A DNA stretch of 64,000 nt, taken from NCBI RefSeq assembly GCF_964199755.1, contig NC_133910.1, positions 11,044,711-11,108,710 on the forward strand. The letters are read 5' to 3'. Below the pieces are notes generated by a model. It did not search any database. It saw only the letters and a program-made list of their open reading frames with translations, and was not told the origin of the DNA. Below, in pieces: positions 53,201-63,175 of the stretch. The position numbers were made by a program, and so were the translations under genes. Position 1 is the first letter of the stretch; each line of letters starts with the position of its first letter. This stretch comes from Larus michahellis (lineage: Eukaryota; Chordata; Aves; Charadriiformes; Laridae).

Positions 53201-54202
53201 GGTAATCGAGCATGTTGAGTACAAAGAGCCCGTGCATTTTTATGCATTTTTTCTTCCAGTGATTAGTAATTTGTGCTTTGGACATGTCCATTAAGACCTT
53301 ACTGCTTAGAGCACTGGGAGAGCATTAGACGAGCCAATTACCTCCCCACCGAACACGCCACTGGCTACTGTGCCAACACAGGGTGAGGCTGTACTAGGAC
53401 TTTTTCAAAAAAAGGGAAGTTCTCCTCCGCAGTTTTTAATTTCATTGTCTGCTCTTAAATATAAAGAAGAAACAAATCAGGCTATAATTTGTGAGGGGAA
53501 ATCATCAGAAGCCAGTTCACCAGTCTCTTGCAACGCATGGTGACCAGTTCGTAAAGTGCACGGAGGAGCTGGTGGTCTCTAACTCTACCGCAAAACGCAT
53601 GCCAAATTCTGTAACTCAAGGTTGCAAAGTAATTTTCCCAAAAATCCTCCTTTATCAACACACAAAGCTCTTGAAAGGGGCATTTGCTTTCTATATGGAA
53701 CAGTTACGTGTAATCTGGGGGGGTGGCAGACAAAGCAAACCAGGAAACCAGAACACAAACCCACTTGTTTACTTGTGCTACTTTTTTTTCTTTTTTTTTT
53801 AATATATATAAAAAAAAGACACTTACAGGGCGTTGGAAAAATCAGCTTTCATCACACGGGGCCCTACCTGCCGTCCCTCCAGACCGTGATTTTCAGCCCC
53901 AGCCCGGAACCCTCCCCATACGGCCGAAAGCGCAGAGATTTGGGTGTTATCTCTGCCTCACACCCGACCCGGCCTCGCCGCTCCCTCCCAGCGCACCGCA
54001 CGGCCCGGGAGCCGTCGAGGCGAGCTCCAGGCCCCGGGGGACGGGCCGGGACACCGCTCCTTACGTGCTTCAGGCATCGCTCCTTCAGCTTCTCCACCGT
54101 GGTGTCCTCGGGGACCTCCTCCAGCCACTCCGCGCCCTCCATGGTGCACACATGGAGCCTCAGCACCTTCCCCGCGAAGATCTTCTCCTCCTGCACGAAC
54201 AT
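35139..54202 (-). CDS. UBAC1: UBAC1 (KPC2), ubiquitin-associated domain-containing protein 1, complete coding region
   Basis: Ten exons (54202-54065, 47449-47329, 45207-45134, 43879-43772, 42685-42583, 41868-41760, 40294-40063, 38943-38857, 37974-37836, 35254-35139) join to 1227 bases, 408 residues plus stop; human UBAC1 has 405. UBAC1 is the regulatory subunit of the KPC ubiquitin ligase with RNF123: it carries ubiquitylated p27Kip1 to the proteasome. The layout fits: ubiquitin-like domain at about residues 14-98, UBA1 at about 193-233 ([19 protein letters not shown]), UBA2 at about 294-332 ([20 protein letters not shown]) with the Met-Gly-Phe loop intact in both, then an STI1-type segment at about 350-397 ([20 protein letters not shown]). 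A low-complexity Ala/Glu/Ser linker (about 242-275) separates the UBAs. All splice sites are GT-AG. The start is [19 protein letters not shown]; an in-frame ATG five codons upstream is possible but less like the family. Confidence 0.98.
36622..36685 (+). repeat. Old MIR-type SINE relic
   Basis: CCTTGCTCAAGGTCATGCAG followed by a diverged AGCCCAGAATCAAGTA resembles the MIR core (TTGCCCAAGGTCACACAGC then GAGCCGGGATTCGAACC). It lies in UBAC1 intron 9. The adjoining 36566-36610 (CTTTAGTGGGAGCTCTAAGT then CCCAGCACCTCTGAAA) also looks like ancient dispersed repeat. Confidence 0.55.
37787..37814 (+). repeat. (TA)(CA)7(TA) microsatellite in UBAC1 intron 9
   Basis: In the transcript sense this is a UAUAUG(UG) tract starting about 22 bases after the exon 9 donor. 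Confidence 0.9.
37836..37974 (-). CDS. UBAC1: UBAC1 exon 9 (UBA2 end, STI1 start)
   Basis: It encodes [20 protein letters not shown] then the STI1-type segment up to NPKTLL. The donor GTAAGT is followed 22 bases later by a TG/TA repeat tract. The acceptor is TTTCAG. Confidence 0.95.
38857..38943 (-). CDS. UBAC1: UBAC1 exon 8 (UBA2)
   Basis: It has 29 codons, [20 protein letters not shown] then VNNNQQNAA, the first two helices and the loop of UBA2. The acceptor is CTACAG and the donor GTGAGT. Phase 0 at both ends. Confidence 0.95.
40063..40294 (-). CDS. UBAC1: UBAC1 exon 7 (UBA1 end and linker)
   Basis: It encodes [20 protein letters not shown], which ends UBA1, followed by a proline/alanine/glutamate/serine-rich linker and a basic [14 protein letters not shown] segment. 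The linker is the least conserved part against human and accounts for the small length difference. The acceptor is TTTCAG and the donor GTACGT. Confidence 0.95.
41760..41868 (-). CDS. UBAC1: UBAC1 exon 6 (UBA1, first part)
   Basis: This exon encodes [20 protein letters not shown] then [16 protein letters not shown]. The acidic patch precedes UBA1, and the MGF loop of the UBA fold is intact. The acceptor is TGTGTAG and the donor GTAAGT. Confidence 0.95.
42583..42685 (-). CDS. UBAC1: UBAC1 exon 5
   Basis: This exon encodes [20 protein letters not shown] then [14 protein letters not shown], a predicted helical segment between the ubiquitin-like domain and UBA1. It ends one base into a codon. 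The acceptor is TTGCAG and the donor GTATGA. Confidence 0.95.
43772..43879 (-). CDS. UBAC1: UBAC1 exon 4
   Basis: It has 36 codons in phase 0 at both ends, from [20 protein letters not shown] to HHNMRD. The acceptor is CTTCAG and the donor GTAAGT. Confidence 0.95.
44462..44523 (+). repeat. Tandem duplication, period 34
   Basis: The unit beginning AGAGACATACAGCAATACCT occurs at 44462 and again at 44496, nearly identical over about 28 bases of each copy. It lies in UBAC1 intron 3. Confidence 0.9.
45134..45207 (-). CDS. UBAC1: UBAC1 exon 3
   Basis: This 74-base exon encodes [20 protein letters not shown] then SAEEK, closing the ubiquitin-like domain. The acceptor is TTTCTAG and the donor GTGAGT. 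Confidence 0.95.
47329..47449 (-). CDS. UBAC1: UBAC1 exon 2
   Basis: This exon encodes [20 protein letters not shown] to EENIQDR and ends one base into a codon. It continues the ubiquitin-like domain. The acceptor is CTGCAG and the donor GTAAGA. Confidence 0.96.
47760..47813 (+). mobile_element. CR1 3' stub
   Basis: The last ~50 bases of a CR1 (GATGATCCTCAAGGGTCCCT, then ATTCTATGA) stand alone in UBAC1 intron 1, about 260 bases left of a longer CR1 in the same orientation. Confidence 0.75.
48075..48692 (+). mobile_element. CR1 LINE, 3' fragment with ORF2 C-terminus
   Basis: About 620 bases in UBAC1 intron 1, antisense to UBAC1. A frame from 48114 to 48515 still reads the end of CR1 ORF2 ([33 protein letters not shown]). 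The ORF2 frame switches near 48200, so the copy is broken. It ends with ATTCTGTGATTCTATGA. Confidence 0.94.
54065..54202 (-). CDS. UBAC1: UBAC1 exon 1 (coding part)
   Basis: Residues 1-46, MFVQEEK to ERCLKH, form the start of the ubiquitin-like domain. The donor is GTAAGG after a complete codon. The exon lies in the CpG island. An in-frame upstream ATG (54217) would add MGAGA; the homologous start is preferred. Confidence 0.96.
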
Positions 54203-54537
54203 GGCCCCGGCCCCCACCGCCGGCCCCGGGCCCCGCTCTCTCCCGCCGACGCCTCCTCAACCAGGCCCCGGGCACCGCCGTGCGCCGGGCCCCGCGCTAC
54301 CGCCCGCCCATGAAGGTGACCCCGCCAGGCCCGAGGGGAGCGGCGAGCCCGGCCGGGCCGCGCTAGGAGAGGGGGAGCTCGGTGGGCCCCCGGCGGCGCT
54401 GCCCCCGCCCCGCCGCGCTGCCGCTGCCCCGGCCCCACCGCCGCCGCTCCTGTCACCGCCTGGGCCCGCCGGTCCCTCCCAGGGGACGGGGGCGCTCCCG
54501 CCGCGACCGGAACCGGAAGAGTAGCCAGCACCGCAGG

Positions 54538-54556
54538 GCATGCTGGGAGATGTAGT
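54538..54556 (-). promoter_or_regulatory. ZNF143/THAP11-type motif 1
   Basis: On the minus strand this reads ACTACATCTCCCAGCATGC, an essentially perfect ACTACANNTCCCANNRTGC element. It lies about 340 bases upstream of the UBAC1 start codon, next to ETS sites. Confidence 0.7.
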
Positions 54557-54733
54557 TTTCTGGCTGCTGCACCGGAAGTGAAGACCGCGAGGGCGCCGGG
54601 CGGGAATAAAGCCCTCTGCCCCTGGGCGCGCAAGGGAGGGTTTTTTTCACCGTTTGTTAACGGCCCCGCGGCGGGAGGGGCGGCCCGGAATGAAAAAATA
54701 AAAAGAATTTTTTTAAAAAAGTGTTTTTGCAGC

Positions 54734-54745
54734 GCATTGTGGGAA
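54734..54745 (-). promoter_or_regulatory. ZNF143/THAP11-type motif 2 (core only)
   Basis: On the minus strand this reads TTCCCACAATGC, the core without the ACTACA extension. Confidence 0.5.
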
Positions 54746-54776
54746 TGGCGGTCTGTGCTGCCGCCGCCGCCCCGGG

Positions 54777-54795
54777 GCACTGTGGGAGGTGTAGT
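54777..54795 (-). promoter_or_regulatory. ZNF143/THAP11-type motif 3
   Basis: On the minus strand this reads ACTACACCTCCCACAGTGC, again a full-length match including the ACTACA part. It has the same orientation as motif 1 and lies 239 bases from it. Confidence 0.65.
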
Positions 54796-55174
54796 CCGTG
54801 GCGCTGAGGCGTCGCCCGCCGGCCTCGGGCGGTCGGCGGCCGGCAGCGCTCGGTCCGCGGGCAGCGTTCAGGGAGCCGGCTGCCCCGCCGGGAGGGCCCT
54901 GGGGGACCCAGCGGGACTCTGTCCTCCGCGCCCGGGCAGGAGGGGACGCCGGGGAGACGCGGCGTTCTCCCTTCCGCCGTTAGAGGGGGACCGCGAGCTG
55001 CCGGCGGCGCCGCCTGTCCGGGGACGCCTCTGCGCCGCGGGGACCCGGGCCCAGCCCCGGCGGGCGGGCGGCGGCGGCCCTGGGGACGGGAAGAGGCTAA
55101 AGCCGCCCTCGGGGACGTACCGAGCGGGGCGGCCCCACGGCCGTGGAGGAGCGGACCATGGGGGCTGCACCGGG

Positions 55175-55290
55175 GCCTGTGTGTCTGTCTGTCCCAGGCC
55201 TGTCCGTCTGTCCGGGGCTTATCTGTCTGCCCCAGGGCTGTTTCCCGGGCCTGTCTGTCCGAGCCCAGCCTGTCCTGTCCAGCTCTGCAG
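55175..55290 (+). repeat. Degenerate CTGTCTGTCC minisatellite
   Basis: Imperfect copies of CTGTCTGTCC / CTGTCCGTCTGTCC recur through this stretch, just beyond the UBAC1 CpG island. Confidence 0.7.
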
Positions 55291-58200
55291 TTCCCTGCCC
55301 GTCTCCCATCCTTTTCACATGTCCGTGGGTGCCACCGGCTGCGGTGACTCCTTCCCCGGGGAGCAAGTGATAGAAATTGAAGACTAATCCATAGGAAAAG
55401 GCTGCCCCCGCGCTTTCTACACGCTCCCTATGCTTCGGCTTGTTTTCCCTGTCCAGATTATTGCCGGCAGCCTGTGTCCAAAGCCTTTTGGTGTTAAATA
55501 CACTCTTAAAGGGAACTTGAAATTAAACAGGCACTGCAGCTATAGCTGCTGGATTTTTATGTATTTACTAAACGGAGCTGTGCTTGTCTAGAAAATATGG
55601 GGACTGTTGCATCGTTTCGTGTCTGAGAGTGAGCGCTGTAGCATTCATGTTACACGCAGTCGGGAGTTGGTTGAACGGCAGCTAAAGCTCTCTGGAAGAA
55701 ATAAATCCAGACAGAATTAGCAGACCCAGAGACAATAAAGGCAATAAAGTGTTATGTGAGAAGGAGCTGAGAGCTCCGGAGAGCCAAAATTCGATCTCAT
55801 CAAAAAAGCAGGTTTAGTTTTAGGCTGACAGAAGCAGTAGGTGCCGCTGAACCCTGACCCACGAGTGCGTTTCTGGGGGGTCTTTACGCTTAAATTGTGC
55901 TGGGCCGGCAGCTCCCCAGGGCCAAGTGGGAGATTTTTCTTTCCCATTTTCCAAGATACGGAGAAATCCCATCCCTTTCCACGACCCTTGATGGAGACAC
56001 CAGCTCCCGGAGCCCACGAGAGGGAGCAAATTCCCCCTCAGCAAGCTCCCCGCCAGCAGCGGCTCCTTTTGGGGTCAGCCCGCACCAGTTTTGTCCCCCA
56101 CGAGGGTGGCCCTGGATCCATGAGGTGTCCCCCGGGGCTGAGCCGAGGGGAAGGCGCAGGTCTGGGGGACAGCGGTGGGGTGACCCCAAGTCCTGCCCTT
56201 GCCAAGGGCCCAGGCGGGAGCTTTGGCTCCATCCATCCGCTGCTTCAGGCCACGTCCTGGCCAGCAAATCCGCCCCGGAGAACTGCTCTTTTCTTCTGAC
56301 CACCCACGTTATTTTCTCCCTGCAACTTTTCCTGCTTCATGGGGAGAGCTGGGAGTCTGGGTGCCAACTCGGGAAGGCGACTCTCGGTGACCCCAGCAGC
56401 CGCTCTCTCTGTAGGGGAGAGGAACGATAACATTTTGCTGGGAGATATTATAAAGCAGCAAAGAAACATGGGGTAATTTCGCGGCAGACTACATCCAGTC
56501 GTGAGCTCTGAGTGTGGGGGGGCTGCGTGGATGTTACGCAGCCATAAAGGGGGCTCTTAGCAGTTGCTGCTGCAAGTAGAAGCAATATTTGGAGATGAAT
56601 CTGGAGCTGAGGCAGGAAAAAAGGAGATTTCTGCTTTCTAGCTGTATTTTGCATCAAAACAGTGCTTGCCTAACACAAGTGGAATACTTTATTTTCATGC
56701 TTTGAATGCAGCTCCTGTGTGCTTGATAAAATGTAGCCATAAAATTGCAAATACAAGGCAATTTGACTACTGATGGCTAATGCATCATAACGGCTAAGGA
56801 AATGCGGGCATTTAAAAATACCCCATTTAAACGTCGGGCATTACCTCCGTTACTTGCACTGTAGCAGAATAAATAAACAATATGTGTGTATTATGTTAAT
56901 ATTGTCCAAAGCAAAAAGAATGAGTGCACAATGTGTTACTTGCTTTTTATGACTGATCCATTATGGCCAGCGACCAACGGCCAACGTGTGAATGAGAAAA
57001 GAGGGAAATCAAGAGCTCTTTTCCTTGGAGAAATGGCTCCTTTTGTTTTATGTCTCCAGGTGAATTATTTTCAGTGATTGCATCTAGCAGCAGGAACCTC
57101 CCGCGTTCCTGAGAATGATACGGGTCCCAGGGAAGAGGGTTGTGAAACTCCTCTGTGGATTTGATGATTGCCAGCGTTGGCCTGGGGCTGCCCCATGTTC
57201 TGGGAGGGGGGAAAGCAGACCGGGGAGGGGGGATGGAGGGGGGATGTCAAACACCCCCGTGTAGCGCAGGGGGCTGGCTGGGCTGTACCTGGGGAGCAGA
57301 GAACCATTAGTGTTGACTCCTGCAGGAACCAGAGAGGGGCGTGGGAGAAGGTGCTGCTGCCCAGCGTCTCCTTTGGTGCAAATTGGAGCAGTTTGGGACT
57401 GCTCTAATGTCTGCAAGTTGTCTGTCACCCTCTCGGGAGGACACGGGTCCGAGGACTCCTCGACTTGCACGGGGCACTGGCTGTGCCTCTCCTGGGCTGA
57501 TCTCTTCTCTTGCAGGGACTCCCAGGAGCTTGTTCCAGACCAGCCAGTGCGGGCGGAGTGGGGACATCCAGCTCAGGGAAATCCACACCAACAAACCCAG
57601 AATCTCTTTTAAATTGTCTGAGAGTGGGAGGAATAAAAGTGAGTGAAATTACGCCCCCCCCCCCCCTGCTTTTCCTGGGCAATCTCAGAATTTATTGAGA
57701 CAACTCCTGTGGGATGCTCCATCACGTCATCCAGGACTTGTGTATCGACTCTCTTTTCCTCGTGCTGCTGAGCGAAGAAATATGATAGCAGGAGGGATAA
57801 TGAAGCAGACGTGTTTTCTTCAAATCAAACCCATTCTCTCTTAAGGTGGGATAAAAGGGTAAAGAACTTTCCCTCCGCGATATTTTTCTTGGTAATGTGT
57901 TTTGACAATTTAATTTAGAAGTCATAGAGTAGCGAAGACAAAGTCACCCGGTGGGTGGACATCGGAGAGTTCGGTTGCCTTTGTGATGAATTGGTGATAG
58001 TACAGAGATGACAAAACAACACAGGGGGACAAGAGGGAGGCTGGCAGCACTGTCGGCAACAGGCACAGGATAAATTGAACACTACACTTCATCCAGGATC
58101 TTCAATAGTCCCAGGCTTCCCCATATAATTTATGAATTGCAATTAGCATTTTATTACAGCTCGTGCTCGAGCTCCGTACCTGTCGCTTGGGTTCGGGTTT

Positions 58201-61200
58201 TGCTGGAGTTGCAGAGTGAAGTTTTCATAAGTTCAAGGTACCTATATATTTAAATTAAAGCAATAAATATGCTCAAGAGGTTCCTTTCCTGTTCTGAAGC
58301 TGCAGAGGTTGCGAGTGTGGATTTCTTGCAGAGTGCTGGCTCATGTCCCGATGCTCCTGTCCCGATCAGGACAGGAGCCCCATCCTGATGCTTCGAGGCC
58401 GATGGATCCCAGATTCATTTCTCTTTTTCTGAGACACGAAAACTTCTGTCTCTTGCCCCTTGGCAGCTCCCCCGGGCAGACGGAGGAGGAGGAAGCACCT
58501 CTTCTGCTCCCCTCTCCATCCCAGCTGGAAGCCCCTCTGCTTCCCCCTCCCTGCAAACAGAGGATCATCTTAAAAAAAAAATGCTAAAGAGAGCATCTTA
58601 AGTTGGAAATTGGAAAAATTTGTGGGCAATATCGGTCAGGCTGTCGTTGCTGGCACTGGTTCAGCACCTCGGGGCCGAGGTCGGGGAGGGGGTGCCCAGC
58701 TGGGGGTGTCCCGCTCCCCCCGGCAGCACCCCGGCACCTCTCTGCCCCGTCCAGCTTCTCCTCCAGCGTCTGCGCCTGATACCCCAGTGCAGAGACACCC
58801 AGATCTCTCCTACAATTTACCTCCAGAATCACTCTGAAAGGCCTCTGACTGTGTTCCGAACGACTCTGTAGGTTGTTATAAATATACAAAGCTTTTTGTG
58901 GGGATATTCATGAAATTCTATCACCGCTTACCCTGGCTGGTAATGGCCTTGTTTATGTATGGGCTCTATACCTGGCTTTGCAGCCTCTCCAAACACAATT
59001 CTATTACCGTGTGTAAGTGCTCTATCAGTGTAGTACTTAGCGCGCTCTGCTTTCCAGCACAGCTCCTTAATGGCCGGGGAAGGTATTAGGCTCTGCAGTT
59101 TGTGAGTATTCAAAAGAAAGTTCAAACCTCACTACGTCTTTATTTTAAAATTCATGGAATTTCTAAGTACCAACTTCTAAGCTATGACCAAACAGTTCAT
59201 TTCTTTCTTAAACAGCCTTTTATTTTTCTCCCCACCAGGTAACTTGTTCTCGCCAGCTGTGCGGGTCCCTGCCTGTCCCACCGCAGGGGTCCCCGCCACC
59301 ATCCGGGTCCCCACCAGCACTTTTCTGCCCGGGAGCAGCCACGGTGCGGCTCTTCCCATATCGACCCGGGGAGCATCTCTGTGGGGTAACTGGGGGGGTC
59401 ACTTTGGGGGTTTGCCGGCGGCATGGGATCCCCCAAGCCTTCCCTGAGGAGTGCCGGGGTGGGCAGCAGCCAGGGGAGCAGAGACATAGGGGGAAAGAGA
59501 ATTAGAAACCAGGGGGGTATTTAAAAGGCTGTGGGGGTACCTGTGCGGGAAGGGCGGCAGAACCAGGCCACTGGCGGTGCTGGGAATCATCCTTTGAGTC
59601 CTTCCTTATAATCAGCATTTTGCTTTTTTTGGTACTGCATGGATCCAGGTCACAGGTTTCTTCCCTAAAAGGGAAAGAAAAACCTTTCAACTTCATACTT
59701 AATGTCCCACTTCCCACGCCCGCCGGCAGAGAACGATGAATTCCCACGTCCGCCCGCCGCTGCTTCTTCCATCAGGTGCTGTTTTACCCACGACCATCAC
59801 CGCCGCGTCTGGGTGGCAGGAGGCAGCCGGGAGGGTTTGCCGCCTCTTTCCAGCTGATCGTGAGCGTTTTCTAATTTCCTCGTATGTTTTGGCAGAATGT
59901 CACCATTTAATTGTTGGAAACAAGAGCAGGAAATATTAGCAGCACCGGCACAATAGGATTTTAATTTAGCTTCAGGACAGAAATGGGTCTCTAGCAGAGT
60001 GCCAGGCTCCAGGATTGCCTGCGAGTACCGGGAGCCTGGAGTTTGCCTAATAGTTTGCACAACTGGGGTAATTCTGGAGGGATGCGAGGGACTTAATTGG
60101 GCTCATGCTTAAACATCCTCGTAATGCGAGGCGCACTGCGTGCTCTGAGCATTATTATTAAACAGCCCATTTCACTTTTTAATGATCATCTTGGATCACC
60201 GTAGCAGTGATCAGCAAATAATCCTGGACAAATAAACATCTGTCTTTGGCGGTTCCACAACCGGGGCTGCCGCTGGGCTCCAAGCCTGGCCGGGGCGATG
60301 GCCGTGCCCCCAGCCCCACAGGAGCCCCCCGTGTCCCCCTCCACCCCGCACCCTCCATCAGGATGGGGGGCTGGGAGATCGGCGTTAGTCCTCAGCACCT
60401 CGTACCCCTTGGGACATCAATGCCTGCCCCAAACGCCGCCGGGCTGCCCGCGCAGGAGGCGTGTCGCCGCCTGCCTTGACATTGAGGTAAAATATGGGGC
60501 ATCACTAAATTATTCAGTTGGTGAGAGGGGCTCTCAGGGTGGTGTGTTGCTCTTCTGCAGTGTAATTAATAGTCTTTAGATTAAATATGAAATCATTCCT
60601 AGTCATTAATAATTTAGCCGCAGCGTGGCGATCTTTAGAGAGCAGCAGCACTTCATATTCTTCTCAAGTATGTTGCCTGAAATGCTTTGGGGGAAGCCAG
60701 CTGCCCTTTCATCCATCTCAATTACAATTGCTGGCTGCTCATTTCCTTCTTGAACATTGTTTTGCGAAGGTGTAAAACTCTTCCGCTCCCGCTTTTCCTA
60801 AGCCGGTGTTTAAAGCATCGGTGTCTCCTGGAGAGGAGATGCCCGAGCTCTGCCGTGGCGGGGAGGTGCAGCCTGTGGCGCTCCCCGAGACGTCTGTGCC
60901 GGAGCCCTGGCAGGTGCCGTGAGAGTTTCTGGGTTGGATTTAACTCGAACGCAACTTCCACCGTCCTCACCGTGGGACAGAGCAGCCACTGTCCCCGAGA
61001 GGGGTCTGAGCGTGCTGTCGGTCCTTGCCGGCATTGCAGAGGGATGTGGAGGGATGGAGAAGAGCATCCCGTGGTCGCAGTGCCCGTGCTGCCGCCCTGG
61101 CATTTGCTGTGGTGCCGGTGATCCCAGCCATGGCCGACACACCAGCATCAGTCCCAGCTCCGCAGCACAATAACCCGGTCCCTATAATTTCCAGAAAACA

Positions 61201-62701
61201 GGAGCTGACCCACCTCTCCTCTGTCTCTTCCAGCCCCCAGGCCCCACCGCCATGCTTTTTACAGGCAGGATGGAGGTGATGGTTTTTGCTAATGCTGACA
61301 ACTACCATAATTTAGCTTTACACCGGCACTAAAACTGGAGAAAAAATTCACATCCTGGGACATCTGTGACACAGTTGCGGCTGACGGTGGATTTATGTGC
61401 AGCCCCAGCAAGGAAAGCACCCCAGGGCACATGGAGAGGTGCAACAGCCCCGCTCCTCTGCCCCTGAACCGGCTTCCACACATGAAATCAGCCATCCTCA
61501 TGCAGCTCCCTGTTCAGATCCTTCCCTGTGGGGACAAACCCCTGCTTTCCCTTAGCCCAGTGCAATCAGTGGGAAAGGAGGAGGGGAAAAGCCCCATCTG
61601 CATCCTTCTGCGACGCTGCTGGGCTCCTGCCAAGGTGCTGGACCAGGCTGCACCGGTGCAGGGGTGTGAGGATGCCCTGGAGAGAGCAGGGATGCTCAAA
61701 AGCAGGAAAAAGCAGCCATCTGGGCAGAAGCCTGTCTAAATCCCCCCGCAGCCAGGCTCCCGCTCCCCGGCGTGTGATCACAGCTCGGCTGCTAAAGGCC
61801 ACCCGTAGCAGGAGGAACATTTTGGAGTGCCGGAGCCCTGGGGTGCTGGGCTGCGACTGTGCCGGCTGCCAGCAGCGGCCCCGGAGGGACCCTGCCTTTT
61901 GCCGAGCGCCGTAATTCCTGTTTCCAAACAGCAAACAAATGTTAAACAGCTGCTGCAGTAAAATTTGAAATCAAAGCCAAGTCCCCCGGGGGTGCCAGCA
62001 GCGGCTGGGGCAAGGAGGGGCAAAGGGGCAGGATGATGCCAACCCCGGCATGGGGCAGGGAAACGCAGCCCTGGGCTCCATGGGGTGATGGCAGCGGCTC
62101 CAGGGGTCCCAGCAAGTCCCACAGCCCCAGCAAACACAAGCACTAAATGTCACACCTCCCAGGGAACCCTAAATAACTACGTGGCTGCTGTAACCTTTAT
62201 AGAGCCCCCCTTGATTCACTCATTAGCTGTTACAATAGGATAAACTTGTTTGCACACCTGGCTGTCTTTTAAATAGGTTTAATTCCTTTGTGCCTCTCCA
62301 CAGCTTCCTCTGATGACTAAGTGGCTTGTCAGCTGTCGAAGGCTGAGTGCTGACGGCTTCAACTTGCCCCCGCACCCGTGTGTGCGTCCCCCGGCAGCAT
62401 CCCCTGTCACAGCCCAGAGGCACCTGGGCATGGCGGCGCTTGGCCAAAAGTGCGGTGTTGGCCCCAAAGTGCAGCTTTCCGTAGGGTGGGAGGACGTGAG
62501 GTGATGGGGACAAAGGGGCAGAGACAGGTCAGAGACACTGTAGGGGGTGAAACAGCCTCTGGCAGAGCCCCCCAGTGTCGGGCACCCTCCCAGGAGGGGC
62601 TGACCCCAAATCCCACGTGGGTCCCTCTGACAGAGAACGGGATCCCCACGTCCTATGGGGAGAGGAGCCAGGGCGATGGGCAAAGGCACTGGGCAAGGAG
62701 G
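55291..62701. other. Intergenic region upstream of UBAC1
   Basis: No gene is recognised. GC-rich stretches alternate with AT-rich, homeobox-core-containing blocks (about 59850-60240, 60550-60780, 62160-62290). By synteny NACC2 is expected beyond the right edge. Confidence 0.65.
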
Positions 62702-63128
62702 GGATGAAGGTCACCCTGGGGCTGGAGCCCCTCTGCTGTGGGGACAGGCTGGGAGAGCTGGGGGGGTTCAGCCTGGAGAAGAGAAGGCTCTGGGGAGACC
62801 TTGGAGCCCCTTCCAGTCCCTAAAGGGGCTCCAGGAAAGCTGGGGAGGGACTCTGGATCAGGGAGGGGAGCCATGGGATGAGGGGGAATGGTTTTACACT
62901 GAAAGAGGGGAGATTTAGATGAGATATCGGGAAGAAATTGTTTGCTGTGAGGGGGGTGAGCCCCTGGCCCAGGTTGCCCAGAGAAGCTGTGGCTGCCCCA
63001 TCCCTGGAGGGGTTCAAGGCCAGGTTGGCCGGGGCTTGGAGCAACCTGGGCTGGTGGGAGGTGTCCCTGCCCAGGGCAGGGGGTGGCACCGGGTGGGCTT
63101 TAAGGTCCCTTCCAACCCAAACCAGTCT
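62702..63128 (+). mobile_element. CR1 LINE, 3' fragment, tail expanded
   Basis: Standard CR1 3' sequence: GAGCTGGGGGGGTTCAGCCT, CCTAAAGGGGCTCCAGGAAA, AGGTCCCTTCCAACCCAAAC. Instead of two octamers it runs into a pentanucleotide repeat. Confidence 0.92.
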
Positions 63129-63175
63129 ATGATATGATATGATATGATATGATATGATATGATATGATATATGAT
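63129..63175 (+). repeat. (ATGAT)n microsatellite at CR1 tail
   Basis: About eight copies of a five-base unit (GATAT/ATGAT) follow the CR1 directly, evidently seeded by the CTATGAT part of the normal tail. Confidence 0.92.

Larger units (their letters stand above)
53940..55140. promoter_or_regulatory. UBAC1: CpG island, UBAC1 promoter
   Basis: This is a GC- and CpG-rich block covering UBAC1 exon 1 and about 900 bases upstream. It contains ETS-type cores (CCGGAA at about 54507-54518 and ACCGGAAGTG at 54571-54580) and three ZNF143/THAP11-like motifs. There is no TATA box. The island extends well beyond the UBAC1 start, so divergent plus-strand transcription is plausible, but no plus-strand gene is recognised. 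Confidence 0.85.

Noticed and set aside
53622-55387. Frames of 200-300 codons across the UBAC1 promoter
   Set aside because: They overlap UBAC1 exon 1 antisense or lie in CpG-rich DNA. Composition accounts for them; only the UBAC1 exon reads as a protein.
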